A stretch of DNA of 20,259 nt, taken from Thermoplasmata archaeon (GTDB lineage Archaea > Thermoplasmatota > Thermoplasmata > Lutacidiplasmatales > UBA184). The translations under genes were made by a program, and so were the position numbers. Positions 1-7,735 of this stretch are shown piece by piece. The stretch spans positions 1 through 20,259 of the forward strand of contig JASHUJ010000121.1 of assembly GCA_030040035.1 (NCBI GenBank), given 5' to 3'. The notes under the pieces were generated by a model. It did no database searches. It had not been told where the DNA came from and saw nothing but the letters and a program-made list of their open reading frames with translations. Each line of letters starts with the position of its first letter. The first letter of the stretch is position 1.

Positions 1-152
1 GGCAATCCCTCGCCGCATTGTTCGGGGACGACACCCGACGCACGGAGCTGGGAGACGCGGCGCGCTCGTACGTCCAGGAGCACTTCGCGCTGGAGGTCGT
101 TCGAGACCAGTATCTCGAACTGTACCGGACCGTTCTGCACGGAGGAACGTAG
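1..152 (+). CDS. Glycosyltransferase, C-terminal fragment (GT-B, GT4-like)
   Basis: Only the last 49 codons lie in the window, read in frame from base 3 to the TAG at 150-152. The peptide contains LFGDD, then GDAARSYVQEHFALEVV and a final YLELYRTVL. This arrangement (short loop, helix with an Arg, a [FY]-[ST]-type 'W/F' segment, and a closing helix ending in a Tyr-rich YxxLY motif) is the usual C-terminal end of group 1 (GT4) glycosyltransferases, and the complete GT4 gene at 7736-8995 ends in the same way (FTWPRAADETVELYRATL). The catalytic part is off the window, so donor and acceptor sugar cannot be inferred. It converges on the aminotransferase gene with 28 bp between stop codons. Confidence 0.72.
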   Translation, partial: QSLAALFGDDTRRTELGDAARSYVQEHFALEVVRDQYLELYRTVLHGGT

Positions 153-180
153 CCGGGGCTTGGGCGGTGGTCCGGGGCCC

Positions 181-1311
181 CTAGAGCGCCGCTCGCAGGG
201 TCGCTACGACGCGACGGACTTGTTCCTCGGGCAGCTCGTGGTAGAGCGGTAAGCAGAGGACCCGATTGGCGATCTCCTCGGCGACCGGGCAGCGACGGCG
301 GAGGGAACGAGGAAGGAAGGAGAATTGACTCGTGAGCGGGAAGAAGTAGCGCCGGGTCTGAATCCCTGCGCCGGCGAGGTGCCGGACGACCCGCTCCCGG
401 GTCCGTAGATTCGGCAGCAGGATCGGCATGTACGTGACGCTCGGGCGGCGCGCCTCCACTCGTTGAAACGTCACTTCGTTGACGGGGGCCAGCAGCTCCC
501 GGTATAGGCGCACGCGCTCCTCACGGATTTGGATCCAATCCTCGAGGTGTCGGAGGTTGACGAGGCCCATGGCCGCCGCGGGCTCGGTGAGCTTCGCGTT
601 GATTCCCGGCTCCGGGACGTCCCCCGTCGTATCGAATCCGAAGCTCCGGAGCCTCGCGACCTTCGCCGCCACGGCGGTCCGCGCGGCGCTGATCGCTCCC
701 CCCTCGAACGTGTGGAAGCTCTTGGTCGCGTGCAAGCTCAGGATCGAGGCGTCGCCCAAGTCGAAGACCGAACCGCTTCCCGATGTCCGGACCCCGATGC
801 AGTGCGCCGCGTCGAAGATGCTCCATCGGCCGCTCTCGCGGGCGATCGCTGCGACGTCGTGACCGCCGGCCGGGTTGCCGAAGACATGGACCGGTAGGAT
901 CCCGACGACGTCGCGCGCGAGGTGGTCGGGCACGAGGACGGGGTCCAGGTTGAACGTCTCCCGGTCGATATCGACGAACCGGGGGGTGAATCCCTGCCAG
1001 ACGAGCGCGGTGGTCGTCGCCGCGTAGGTGAACGGGGTGGTGATGACCGCCCCACGGTCACCGCCGATCGCCCGGAGCGCAACCTGGAGGGCGAGCGTCC
1101 CGTTCGTCACGGCCACGACGTGGCGGGCCGGCAGGTACGCGGCGAGTTCGGCTTCGAGCTGTCGAACATACGGCCCACCGTTCGTCACCATCCCGGACTC
1201 CCACAACGCCGGGAGGAGGGCTTCGTACTCTGCGAGTGGGGGGAGGCTGGGCCGCATCACCGGAACGACCCACGACGGGGCGGGCTTCGGCGGCCGAGAT
1301 CGGGTCACCAC
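181..1311 (-). CDS. DegT/DnrJ/EryC1/StrS family PLP-dependent sugar aminotransferase
   Basis: A 376-residue fold-type I aminotransferase of the family that adds an amino group to keto sugars bound to a nucleotide, cytosolic. Visible features: the N-terminal substrate loop MVTNGGPYVRQLE (41-53), the cofactor phosphate-binding segment TNGTLAL (69-75), the PLP-nitrogen Asp in FDAAH (Asp167), and the Schiff-base lysine Lys197 in the motif HATKSFHTFEGGAI. Length is normal for the family (360-400). The start at 1311 is GTG; an in-frame ATG at 1257 (residue 19) would still keep the whole fold and is a real alternative. The gene begins 21 bp after the stop of the TrmB-type regulator on the same strand, so both are probably co-transcribed. 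It may make the amino sugar of the surface glycan; the precise sugar is not deducible. Confidence 0.92.
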   Translation of the reverse strand: MVTRSRPPKPAPSWVVPVMRPSLPPLAEYEALLPALWESGMVTNGGPYVRQLEAELAAYLPARHVVAVTNGTLALQVALRAIGGDRGAVITTPFTYAATTTALVWQGFTPRFVDIDRETFNLDPVLVPDHLARDVVGILPVHVFGNPAGGHDVAAIARESGRWSIFDAAHCIGVRTSGSGSVFDLGDASILSLHATKSFHTFEGGAISAARTAVAAKVARLRSFGFDTTGDVPEPGINAKLTEPAAAMGLVNLRHLEDWIQIREERVRLYRELLAPVNEVTFQRVEARRPSVTYMPILLPNLRTRERVVRHLAGAGIQTRRYFFPLTSQFSFLPRSLRRRCPVAEEIANRVLCLPLYHELPEEQVRRVVATLRAAL

Positions 1312-1332
1312 GTTCGAGAAGGTGACTGCGTA

Positions 1333-2565
1333 CTAAGGGGTTTGCCGATTCCGGCTACCGTGCGGAAGGTCACGCCCGGACTTGGGCCGGCGCTGGCGAA
1401 GAGCGGCCCGGTTCGTGGTGTCCGGGGGGGGTGAGTCCCCCTCATCGATCGCCTCGACCGACGGCGCGTCGGCCCACAGGGATCGGAACCTTTCTTCCTG
1501 GGACTGGACGAACGTCGGCCGGTCCGAAACGACCCCGAGGGTTCCCGACGGTCGGTCGGTCGGGGTGCTGCGAACGAAGAATCGGATCGCCCGGACGGAA
1601 TCGACGACGTACAGGTGGAAGAACGGCGGCTCCGAGAGCCTTCGTTCGAGGTGAGGGTCCGCCGGGTCCGACCGGGAGACCGCCGGGAGCGCCCGGAAGT
1701 ACGTCGGCTCGTTCGGCACCAGGATGCGCACGTGGACCCCGCGGGCCAAGGCCTGGTCCAGACCGTCTCGCAGGGCGGCCCGGGTCTCGGTCGGTAGGCC
1801 ACGGAGGACGGGAACCATCAGGAGCTCCCGACGGGCGAGCGCGAGACAGTCTCGGAGGGTCCGGGCGGCCTCGGCGGGGCCGATCAGCACCGGTCCCCGC
1901 GGGCTACGCGGCGAGCTCGGTAACGAGAGCGAATCGGCCGCTACCTCGCGCATCTCTCGGTGCAGGGCGACCTCGTCGAGCAGGGCGACGGCCGATCGGT
2001 CGAGGAGACGCGACAGGGGGACCGCCTCGATGCGGAGCGGCCGATGAGCGACCGGCACCACGAGCTCGAGGCGCCGCAGACGTTCGAGGCCCCGGTAGCC
2101 GGTCGCGCGAGGGACTCGGGCGTTGACGATCACCTCGAGGGGCAGCGACGGCCCCATCGCCAACGCCGCGCAGTAGAGCTTGGACGTCGCCTTCCGGAGG
2201 CCGAACGCCTCGAGCGCCCGAGCGACGGAGTCGCGCCGGGTCGTTTCGGGCGTCGGGCCGCCAACCGGCGGGACGGTACGGGAGCCGGGCGCCCCTGCGG
2301 GGGGGACGCCGGCGGAAGAGCCCGGACCCGCGCTCGTCGATATCGGCGAGGTTAACGGCTCCGCACGGCCCGCGTCCGCGTCCCCGCGGCTCGGCAGGAA
2401 CCCCCCACTCGTTCGCTCGGGGATTCCAACGGAGCGGGAGGCCATTCCGAGGACGGGCCGGTCAAAGGCGCTAAAGTAGACGGGCAGACCCGAGGGAGAA
2501 AGAGGACGCGGCGCCGGTAGCAGATCGCGGTCCGCACGATCCCGGGGACCCATGCGAGATGCCAT
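1333..2565 (-). CDS. TrmB-like transcriptional regulator (winged helix plus sugar-sensing domain)
   Basis: Archaeal TrmB-type regulator, a DNA-binding protein that in characterised members (Thermococcus, Pyrococcus, Halobacterium) responds to sugars. Residues 113-180 read as the winged helix-turn-helix, with the family pattern ALEAFGLRKATSKLY, then VPRATGYRGLERLRRLELVV. Residues about 222-366 form the phospholipase D-like effector half (GPAEAARTLRDCL, then GVHVRILVP). Residues 1-110 are Pro/Gly/Ser-rich without predicted structure. The outermost ATG is at 2565; ATG codons at 2553 and 2445 (Met41) are alternatives. Met41 deserves weight because a TATA-like CTACTTTAG, with A/T-rich codons unusual here, lies about 30 bp before it. 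The gene precedes the sugar aminotransferase, suggesting sugar-dependent control of it or of the locus. Confidence 0.85.
   Translation of the reverse strand: MASRMGPRDRADRDLLPAPRPLSPSGLPVYFSAFDRPVLGMASRSVGIPERTSGGFLPSRGDADAGRAEPLTSPISTSAGPGSSAGVPPAGAPGSRTVPPVGGPTPETTRRDSVARALEAFGLRKATSKLYCAALAMGPSLPLEVIVNARVPRATGYRGLERLRRLELVVPVAHRPLRIEAVPLSRLLDRSAVALLDEVALHREMREVAADSLSLPSSPRSPRGPVLIGPAEAARTLRDCLALARRELLMVPVLRGLPTETRAALRDGLDQALARGVHVRILVPNEPTYFRALPAVSRSDPADPHLERRLSEPPFFHLYVVDSVRAIRFFVRSTPTDRPSGTLGVVSDRPTFVQSQEERFRSLWADAPSVEAIDEGDSPPPDTTNRAALRQRRPKSGRDLPHGSRNRQTP
2471..2479 (-). promoter_or_regulatory. Possible internal TATA box for a shorter TrmB-like protein
   Basis: On the minus strand this reads CTACTTTAG, an A/T-rich island in otherwise G+C-rich sequence. 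Its centre is 30 bp from the ATG at 2445, the spacing expected for a leaderless archaeal transcript. If used, the regulator would be 370 rather than 410 residues, losing only unstructured sequence. Confidence 0.3.
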
Positions 2566-2600
2566 CGGAGGAAGTGCTCACCCCGATACGCACCGAGACG

Positions 2601-2613
2601 TATTTACACATAT
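2601..2613 (-). promoter_or_regulatory. TATA-like element upstream of the TrmB-like regulator
   Basis: Minus strand reads ATATGTGTAAATA, the most A/T-rich stretch upstream of the regulator gene. A start site about 25 bp downstream would fall near 2578, giving a leader of roughly 10-15 nt before the ATG at 2565. No Shine-Dalgarno sequence precedes that ATG. Confidence 0.45.
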
Positions 2614-2913
2614 CGTGACCGCGGCTCGTTCGGTCGCGACCGGCGCGGGAACGCCGGAATCAGATGACCGAAGTCGTACCGTACGGCGTTCCGCCCGCGG
2701 GCTCTTGACCGACGCCGGGCCGTCGTTCCACGGGGGCGATCGTCGACCGATCGAGTGGACCGGGCCTGCGCGTCCGGCGCCGGCACCCGCTCGGGCCGGC
2801 CCCGGGTCCGGAAGCTGGGTTATACGTCGTGTTACCGGCGGTGCGGGGCCTCTCCGGAGGCTGGTAATACGACCGTCTCGGTCGCAAACCGGGTATGAGA
2901 ACTCCCGCGTGAG

Positions 2914-2921
2914 GTTAATGA
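2914..2921 (+). promoter_or_regulatory. TATA-like element upstream of the GT2 gene
   Basis: The sequence GTTAATGA lies about 30 bp before the GTG at 2947, the distance expected for a leaderless or near-leaderless archaeal transcript. Other A/T-rich islands at 2818-2824 (TTATAC type) and 2864-2869 (TAATAC type) could serve as additional promoters. Confidence 0.35.
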
Positions 2922-2946
2922 ACCCCCTCGATGTAGCACGGCAGAC

Positions 2947-4329
2947 GTGCCTCCGCTGGGGGAGCGGGGGTTCGCTACCGGGATGGAGGAGTCGGGCAGG
3001 GGGAACGTAACACCACACCACGCCACCATCATCCTCCCCACCCTGAACGAGGAGAAGGGTCTGGCCAGCACCCTCGAAGAACTCCCACTCAACAACCTGC
3101 TTCTTGCCGGGTTCCTGACCCGCGTCCTGGTCGTCGACGGGGGCTCGACCGACCGGACCGTGGAGGTCGCCCGGGCGCACCGAGCCACCGTCCTCCGACA
3201 GACCGGACGGGGAAAGGGCGACGCGGTCCGCCAGGGCGTGGAAGCCGCCCTCGCCGACGGTGCCGACTACGTCACGGTTCTGGACGCCGACTACTCGTAC
3301 GCCGCCGACACCCTCCTCCCGACGTTTTCGCTGCTGGCCGCGGGGACGGACCTCGTCATCGGGGTCCGCCGCCCACTCCAAGAGCCGGACGACAACGTGC
3401 GATCAGCGGTGCACCGGGTCGGGGATGCGCTCCTCAGCATGGCCGCCGCTCGCCTGAGCCGGGTGCCATTCCTCGACATCTGCAGCGGACTATGGGGGGT
3501 CCGGGCCGATGCGATCTCACGGGTCCGGCTCGAGTCGACCGGGTTCGAGATCGAAGCTGAGTTGTTCCTCAAGATGGCCCGTCAGGGGTTCCGGGTCTCG
3601 CAGGTACCTGTCACCTATCGGCCCCGGGTCGGCGTCGCCAAGCTGAACGCCTTCCAGGACGGCTCGCGCATCCTTCTGTCGATCCTTCGGTTCAGCCGGA
3701 GCGGCAGCAAGAACCCGCCCCCCGTGAGCCTCGAGTACGTCGGCGACGCGGAGCCGCAGGTTCCCACGCCCGCGGAGGATTGGATCCGTCGGGTCCAGGC
3801 GCTCGCCCTGGCCGTCAACCCCCCACGCCTTTCGATCGTGGCCGACCAGGCCCGAGCGGCCGACGCCGACGAGCTGGCGAGCCGGCTATGGGCGGCCAAC
3901 ATCCGGGTGAGCGTAGACGTCGCTGCGCAGACTCCTACGTCCGCCCCGTCGCGCAAGAAGGGGTCGCCGGACAGCACCCCGACGATTCGCCTTCCCGCGA
4001 TACCCGACACCCCGACCAATCCCGCGATGGCGGTCGTCTGGGTGCCACAAAGTCACGCGCTGCTCTACGTGCCGCCGATCACGGAAAGCTCCGAGGAAGA
4101 CCCCGCCGCCAACCGATCGGGAGGCTACCGGTTCCGACGATCGGCGGATTCCCCCACCTCCTTGGTCACGAATCTCGCCACGGCCCTGCACGGGACCGCT
4201 CAGGCCCGTTCCAAGGCGCTGCTATACGCCACGGCCGGTCCGCTCGGCGTCCGAACGTCACCCGGGGCGGCCGACGAGCCCGCTCCGAGCCGATCCCCGA
4301 CCCCCCGTCCGGTCGCCCGCGACGCGTGA
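2947..4329 (+). CDS. GT2 family (DPM1-like) glycosyltransferase with an uncharacterised C-terminal extension
   Basis: Residues about 25-255 are a GT-A fold glycosyltransferase like dolichyl-phosphate mannose/glucose synthases, which transfer a sugar from a nucleotide donor to a polyprenyl phosphate at the cytoplasmic membrane face. Signatures: ILPTLNEEKGL (29-39), VVDGGSTDRT (62-71), the Gly-Lys segment GRGKGDAVRQG (87-97), metal-binding DADYSY (113-118), DICSGLWGVR (177-186) and FEIEAELFLKMARQGF (200-215). There are no membrane helices. Residues 256-460 are extra: an alternating strand/helix stretch (294-325, then 360-377), Pro/Ser-rich linkers and a disordered end; I do not recognise this part. 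The GTG start at 2947 fits the TATA-like box at 2914; ATG at 2983 (residue 13) is equally possible and loses nothing conserved. It is the first gene of the plus-strand run. Confidence 0.88.
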   Translation: MPPLGERGFATGMEESGRGNVTPHHATIILPTLNEEKGLASTLEELPLNNLLLAGFLTRVLVVDGGSTDRTVEVARAHRATVLRQTGRGKGDAVRQGVEAALADGADYVTVLDADYSYAADTLLPTFSLLAAGTDLVIGVRRPLQEPDDNVRSAVHRVGDALLSMAAARLSRVPFLDICSGLWGVRADAISRVRLESTGFEIEAELFLKMARQGFRVSQVPVTYRPRVGVAKLNAFQDGSRILLSILRFSRSGSKNPPPVSLEYVGDAEPQVPTPAEDWIRRVQALALAVNPPRLSIVADQARAADADELASRLWAANIRVSVDVAAQTPTSAPSRKKGSPDSTPTIRLPAIPDTPTNPAMAVVWVPQSHALLYVPPITESSEEDPAANRSGGYRFRRSADSPTSLVTNLATALHGTAQARSKALLYATAGPLGVRTSPGAADEPAPSRSPTPRPVARDA

Positions 4330-4437
4330 ACCGCTGATTTCTACCCCGTTCCTCTCGGGCGGAGCGCCGGTAGGGCACTCGTACGACGGCAGCACGATAT
4401 CCCCGAACCGACTCGAGGGGTTCCGCTCGAAGAATTC

Positions 4438-4442
4438 GGAGG
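4438..4442 (+). promoter_or_regulatory. Shine-Dalgarno sequence of the sulfotransferase gene
   Basis: GGAGG is placed 6 nt before the GTG at 4449. It decides in favour of that start over in-frame GTG codons at 4470 and 4476, and suggests this gene is translated from a longer, internal message. Confidence 0.55.
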
Positions 4443-4448
4443 CTTGAA

Positions 4449-5462
4449 GTGCGGTGCCGACTTCGGCCGGTGACCGTGCCCGAAGCGTCCCCACCCCCCA
4501 AGATCAAGCTCGTCTACATCTTGGGGAGCAGCCGGAGCGGCTCGACCGCACTGGACACGGTGCTGGGGGGCTCGGCCGGGGCACTCTCGACCGGCGAATT
4601 GGGCCATCTCCATTGGGCCCTCCAAGAGGGAGACCTCCCGGAGTACGCCACATCCTCGATCGCGTACTGCTCCTGCGGAGCGCGGGTCGAACAGTGTCCC
4701 CTCTGGACGAAGGTCACTTCCACCTGGGGACAGCACCGGGACTTGCGGGCCATCGGCCGGGAGGCGGACCGCTTTGAGACGCCGCTGACGTCCCTGCCGA
4801 CGCTGCTGTTGGGCCGCCTGTTCCGGACCCGTGCGTTTCGGGAGCACCTCGAGTTCCTCGGATGGTCGGCGCGTTCGGTGGCCGAGATCGGCGGTGCGAC
4901 GACGGTCATCGACTCCACCAAAGTCGCGGGACGCGGCTGGTGCTACTCGCTCCTCCCTTCGTCGGAGTTCGACGTCCGGTTCGTGCACGTGGTACGGGAT
5001 GGGCCGAGCGCCGTCTCCTCGATGATCAGCCACTACAAGCCCCACAAGCGCGACTCGGGGCCGTCGCCGTGGCCTCGTCTCGCGGCAACCGCGTTCTCGA
5101 CGGCCCACTGGGTCTACATGAACCTCGCGAGCTCCTGTCTGGGCGTGTTCAACCGACGGAGGTACCTTCGGGTTCGGTTCGAGGATCTCCTGGACGACCC
5201 GGACGCGACCCTGGAGAAACTTGGGCGGTTCCTCGACCTCGACGTGCGCGAGGTCCGCCGTCGCGCTCGTGCCGGGGAACCGCTGCCGGCCGGCCATCTC
5301 CTGTGCGGAAATCGGACGAAGGGCTCGGCGTTTCGGCTCGTCCGAGCCCCCTCCTCGTCGGAAGCGAGTCTCCCACTCGGACCGTCGCTCGTCTTTCTCT
5401 GGCTGGCGGGTTGGCTCCAGTGGGCGTACGCCCATCCGTGGCCGCGAGCCGGTCGGGCCTGA
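4449..5462 (+). CDS. PAPS-dependent sulfotransferase family protein
   Basis: A 337-residue sulfotransferase-fold protein, expected to move sulfate from PAPS to a hydroxyl, most likely on the glycan made by this locus. Visible motifs: the 5'-phosphosulfate loop ILGSSRSGSTALDTVL (24-39), Ser/Lys segment VIDSTKVAG (153-161), and the 3'-phosphate site VHVVRDGPSAVSSM (179-192). Also present is the Cys cluster CSCGARVEQCPLW (74-86), seen in one subgroup of prokaryotic sulfotransferases. YLRVRFEDLLDDP near residue 240 is the usual YEDL-type segment. The C-terminus (LVFLWLAGWLQWAYA) is hydrophobic and could seat the enzyme on the membrane. A GTG start with GGAGG 6 nt upstream was chosen. It lies between two glycosyltransferase-type genes, on the same strand. 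No PAPS-synthesis genes are in the window. Confidence 0.88.
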   Translation: MRCRLRPVTVPEASPPPKIKLVYILGSSRSGSTALDTVLGGSAGALSTGELGHLHWALQEGDLPEYATSSIAYCSCGARVEQCPLWTKVTSTWGQHRDLRAIGREADRFETPLTSLPTLLLGRLFRTRAFREHLEFLGWSARSVAEIGGATTVIDSTKVAGRGWCYSLLPSSEFDVRFVHVVRDGPSAVSSMISHYKPHKRDSGPSPWPRLAATAFSTAHWVYMNLASSCLGVFNRRRYLRVRFEDLLDDPDATLEKLGRFLDLDVREVRRRARAGEPLPAGHLLCGNRTKGSAFRLVRAPSSSEASLPLGPSLVFLWLAGWLQWAYAHPWPRAGRA

Positions 5463-5576
5463 GGCGATCGCCGAACGGACGGGCCTGGCCGCCGGGAGGC
5501 CCCTGGTGGCGATGGGGAGAGGTGTCCCGAAGGACCGCGGGGTGGTGGCCACCCCTGGGGGCACCGACCAGTAACC

Positions 5577-5585
5577 CTGTTATCC
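5577..5585 (+). promoter_or_regulatory. TATA-like element before the GT-C-like membrane protein
   Basis: CTGTTATCC is centred about 31 bp before the ATG at 5613; no Shine-Dalgarno motif precedes that ATG, so a leaderless or very short-leader transcript is plausible. The upstream gap (5463-5612) otherwise holds only G+C-rich inverted repeats. Confidence 0.35.
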
Positions 5586-5612
5586 CACCCTTCGAATCGC
5601 GGTCTCTCACAG

Positions 5613-7595
5613 ATGGCGAGCGCCGCCCCCGCCGAGCCGAACGCCGCGACGGAGATCCCGCTGGGCGCGGTCGACCCTGCGGCGGCGGTGGCCCTCTCGG
5701 TCGCCCAGCAATCGGGGCCGGCCGAACCCGTGTTCGAAACCCGTCGGGCGGTCCCGCCGGAGGACCTCGATCCAAAGTACCGGGTGTCTCCGAACGCGAG
5801 CCTGCTCGCGCTGGGGCTCTCGCTCGTCGGTTTCCTGGACGTCGCGTACCAGCTCTACGCGTTCAAATTCCTCGGGGACACCACTTACATCCACGGGTTT
5901 CCGGCGCGCGTCCTGTTCGTCTTCGGGATGACGCTCGCCGTGTCGCCGCTGGTGCTCGCGATCTTTCGGAGGACCCAGCTGCTCTTCGTCCTGCCGGCGG
6001 TGGTGCTCGTCTTCTTCCTGTACCCGATCTTCCTGCCCTACGGCGTCCCGGCCGGCCAGGACGCGATCTTCAACTTCCAGTACGCGTACGGCATCCTCGA
6101 AGCCGGTCGGTGGATACCGGGAGCGAACGTCAGCCTCCAGGCGATCACCTACTCTTACTACCCCGCGAGCGGCGTCTTCAACGCCGAGCTCTCGGCGTTC
6201 ACCGGACTTCCGCTCGAGCAGACGTTCGTGTGGGGGATCCCGCTACTCCGACTGCTCATCCTGCCTCCCGCGATCTTCGCGCTCGCCTCGCGGTATCTCG
6301 GGAGCCGGGTCGCCATGGTCGCCGTCCTGATCTTCCTCGGAACCCCGTCGATCCTGTTCAATTACCCCGTCCAGTCCGAGTTCACCATCCCGTTCTTCGC
6401 CCTGATGTTACTGATGCTCGGCTATGTCGTCGTCCGCGGCGCCGACTGGCAGACCCAAGCGCTCGCCGCCGCCGTGCTGTTCGCCGGTTTCGTGGTGATC
6501 AGTCACAACCTCACGTCGTACATCATGGCGGCCTGGGTCGTCGGTCTGGCGATCTTCTGGGTCGCGTTCCGCACCTTCCGAGGGGTCGAGATCCGGAAGG
6601 GTCTCGCGATCTTCGCCGCGTACTTCGTCGTCCTCCTCGCGTTCACCTACGAGGTCAGCCTGCCGAATCTGCTCGCGAACGTCGCGTCGTTGCAGTATGT
6701 CTTGGGGGAGCTCTCCCACCCGTTCGCGCTCTCGGTCAGCTCGGCAGCGTCCGTCGGCTCGTCGTTCCCCGAATACCAACTGGCGTGGAGCTACCTCGCG
6801 TACCTGCTGCTGCTCGTGCTCAGCCTGTTCGCGCTCCGGCGCTGGCTCCGCTCGGAACGTCGAACGTTCCTGTCCCCGAACCTGATCGTCTCGCTCATCG
6901 CAGGGATCCTCGTGCTCCCGCTGCTCGTCACGGCCTTCAACTTCCTGCCCGAGCGGATTCTGGAGTACGGGGAGTTCTTCATGGCACCCGCGATCGCCTG
7001 GTGGTTGGTCCAGCACCTGATGCCTCGACCGCGGTCGAAGTCGCAGGGACCGGGCCGCCCGCGAGCTCGTTCGACTCCGGCCGTCCGACATCGGTACGTG
7101 GCCACGGCCGGAGTCCTGATCCTGATCGTGCTGATCTTCACCGGAGGAAGCCTCGTGCCGTACAGCACCCGAGACCAGTTCGCGCTGGCGGACGCGATCT
7201 CGACCGAGTCTCCGCTCAACATCGATGCGAACAGCTACCAGCTCGGCCTCTGGGCGCAGACGCACCTGACGAGCTCGACGTACGTGTGGGGCGACACCCT
7301 CACGATGTGCGTGTTCGGGGGATTTGGCCGATTCAACATGCAGTTCGATCAGTACATGCTCTACGCCGGGACCTCGATCTCGCCGCTCGCTTGGGAGTTC
7401 GTCACCGTGGGTTCGTATGTCGTCGTGGACAAGTACATGACGACGACCACCCCGCAATTCCCGGGGCCCTCGAGCGATCAACCTACGGCCCCGTTGACCG
7501 AGGCGCAGTTGGCGAAATTCAACAATCCCGCGCTCTTCGACCTAGTCTACGAGGACTCCACGTTCACGATCTACGAGGTTATCGCCGTTCCGTGA
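5613..7595 (+). CDS. Multi-pass membrane protein, probable GT-C type glycosyltransferase
   Basis: 660 residues: a disordered cytoplasmic head (1-60), about 12 hydrophobic helices between 62 and 525, and a soluble C-terminal domain (about 535-660). An acidic motif, GVPAGQDAIFNFQYAYGI (144-161), follows the third hydrophobic segment. Its Asp150 is where lipid-linked-sugar (GT-C) transferases carry a catalytic acid in an external loop. A histidine motif, ISHNLTSY, lies near residue 300. The end pattern FDLVYEDSTFTIYEV resembles that of archaeal surface-glycan membrane proteins. A role in transferring a sugar from polyprenyl phosphate outside the cell is therefore inferred, not shown; a polymerase or transport role is not excluded. 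It follows the sulfotransferase by 150 bp and has its own likely promoter. Confidence 0.7.
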   Translation: MASAAPAEPNAATEIPLGAVDPAAAVALSVAQQSGPAEPVFETRRAVPPEDLDPKYRVSPNASLLALGLSLVGFLDVAYQLYAFKFLGDTTYIHGFPARVLFVFGMTLAVSPLVLAIFRRTQLLFVLPAVVLVFFLYPIFLPYGVPAGQDAIFNFQYAYGILEAGRWIPGANVSLQAITYSYYPASGVFNAELSAFTGLPLEQTFVWGIPLLRLLILPPAIFALASRYLGSRVAMVAVLIFLGTPSILFNYPVQSEFTIPFFALMLLMLGYVVVRGADWQTQALAAAVLFAGFVVISHNLTSYIMAAWVVGLAIFWVAFRTFRGVEIRKGLAIFAAYFVVLLAFTYEVSLPNLLANVASLQYVLGELSHPFALSVSSAASVGSSFPEYQLAWSYLAYLLLLVLSLFALRRWLRSERRTFLSPNLIVSLIAGILVLPLLVTAFNFLPERILEYGEFFMAPAIAWWLVQHLMPRPRSKSQGPGRPRARSTPAVRHRYVATAGVLILIVLIFTGGSLVPYSTRDQFALADAISTESPLNIDANSYQLGLWAQTHLTSSTYVWGDTLTMCVFGGFGRFNMQFDQYMLYAGTSISPLAWEFVTVGSYVVVDKYMTTTTPQFPGPSSDQPTAPLTEAQLAKFNNPALFDLVYEDSTFTIYEVIAVP

Positions 7596-7690
7596 CCCGA
7601 CCGTCCGTCGGTCGCCGGGCGACCCACCCCGACCGGACGGCGGGGCTCCCGAGCTCCCGGTAGCCGCGGACCCCCGGCCTCAGGGTGAGC

Positions 7691-7697
7691 GTTATAC
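7691..7697 (+). promoter_or_regulatory. TATA-like element before the GT4 gene
   Basis: GTTATAC lies 39-45 bp before the ATG at 7736. A start site near 7718-7720 would fall within the perfect palindrome GATACGTATC (7714-7723), which could be a regulator site. An upstream in-frame GTG at 7685 is excluded if this box is used. Confidence 0.35.
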
Positions 7698-7735
7698 GAC
7701 TCGGGCTACCTCGGATACGTATCGGGTGGCACGAG

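Larger units (their letters stand above)
2566..2946. other. 381-bp divergent intergenic region
   Basis: No credible gene was seen; frames open here lack any family signature. The region separates the minus-strand regulator from the plus-strand GT2 gene and holds several A/T-rich islands (2601-2613, 2818-2824, 2864-2869, 2914-2921), two of which fit promoters. It also has inverted repeats: CGTAC-C-GTACG at 2675-2685 and CCGGCG/CGCCGG at 2640-2645 and 2652-2657. These could be operators for the neighbouring TrmB-like protein, but short G+C-rich palindromes are common here by chance. Confidence 0.5.

Noticed and set aside
5481..5553. Inverted repeats GGGCCT/AGGCCC and palindrome GGTGGCCACC after the sulfotransferase gene
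   Set aside because: No T-run follows and the base composition makes such repeats frequent by chance.
4341..5564. A 407-codon minus-strand open frame opposite the sulfotransferase gene
   Set aside because: No family signature, biased Arg/Pro/Gly composition, and it lies opposite a gene with clear PAPS-binding motifs.
6408..7481. A 357-codon minus-strand open frame within the GT-C-like gene
   Set aside because: Composition is dominated by Arg, Glu, Gly and Asp, as expected of an antisense frame to a hydrophobic high-G+C gene.
4862..7663. A 933-codon open frame on the plus strand overlapping the sulfotransferase and GT-C-like genes
   Set aside because: It is rich in Arg, Pro and Gly with no recognisable domain, and overlaps two well-supported genes; such long frames are expected in very G+C-rich DNA.
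7685..7735. Longer GTG start for the GT4 glycosyltransferase
   Set aside because: It overlaps the TATA-like GTTATAC and adds 17 residues not typical of the family start (MGTLRVCLLAPD).
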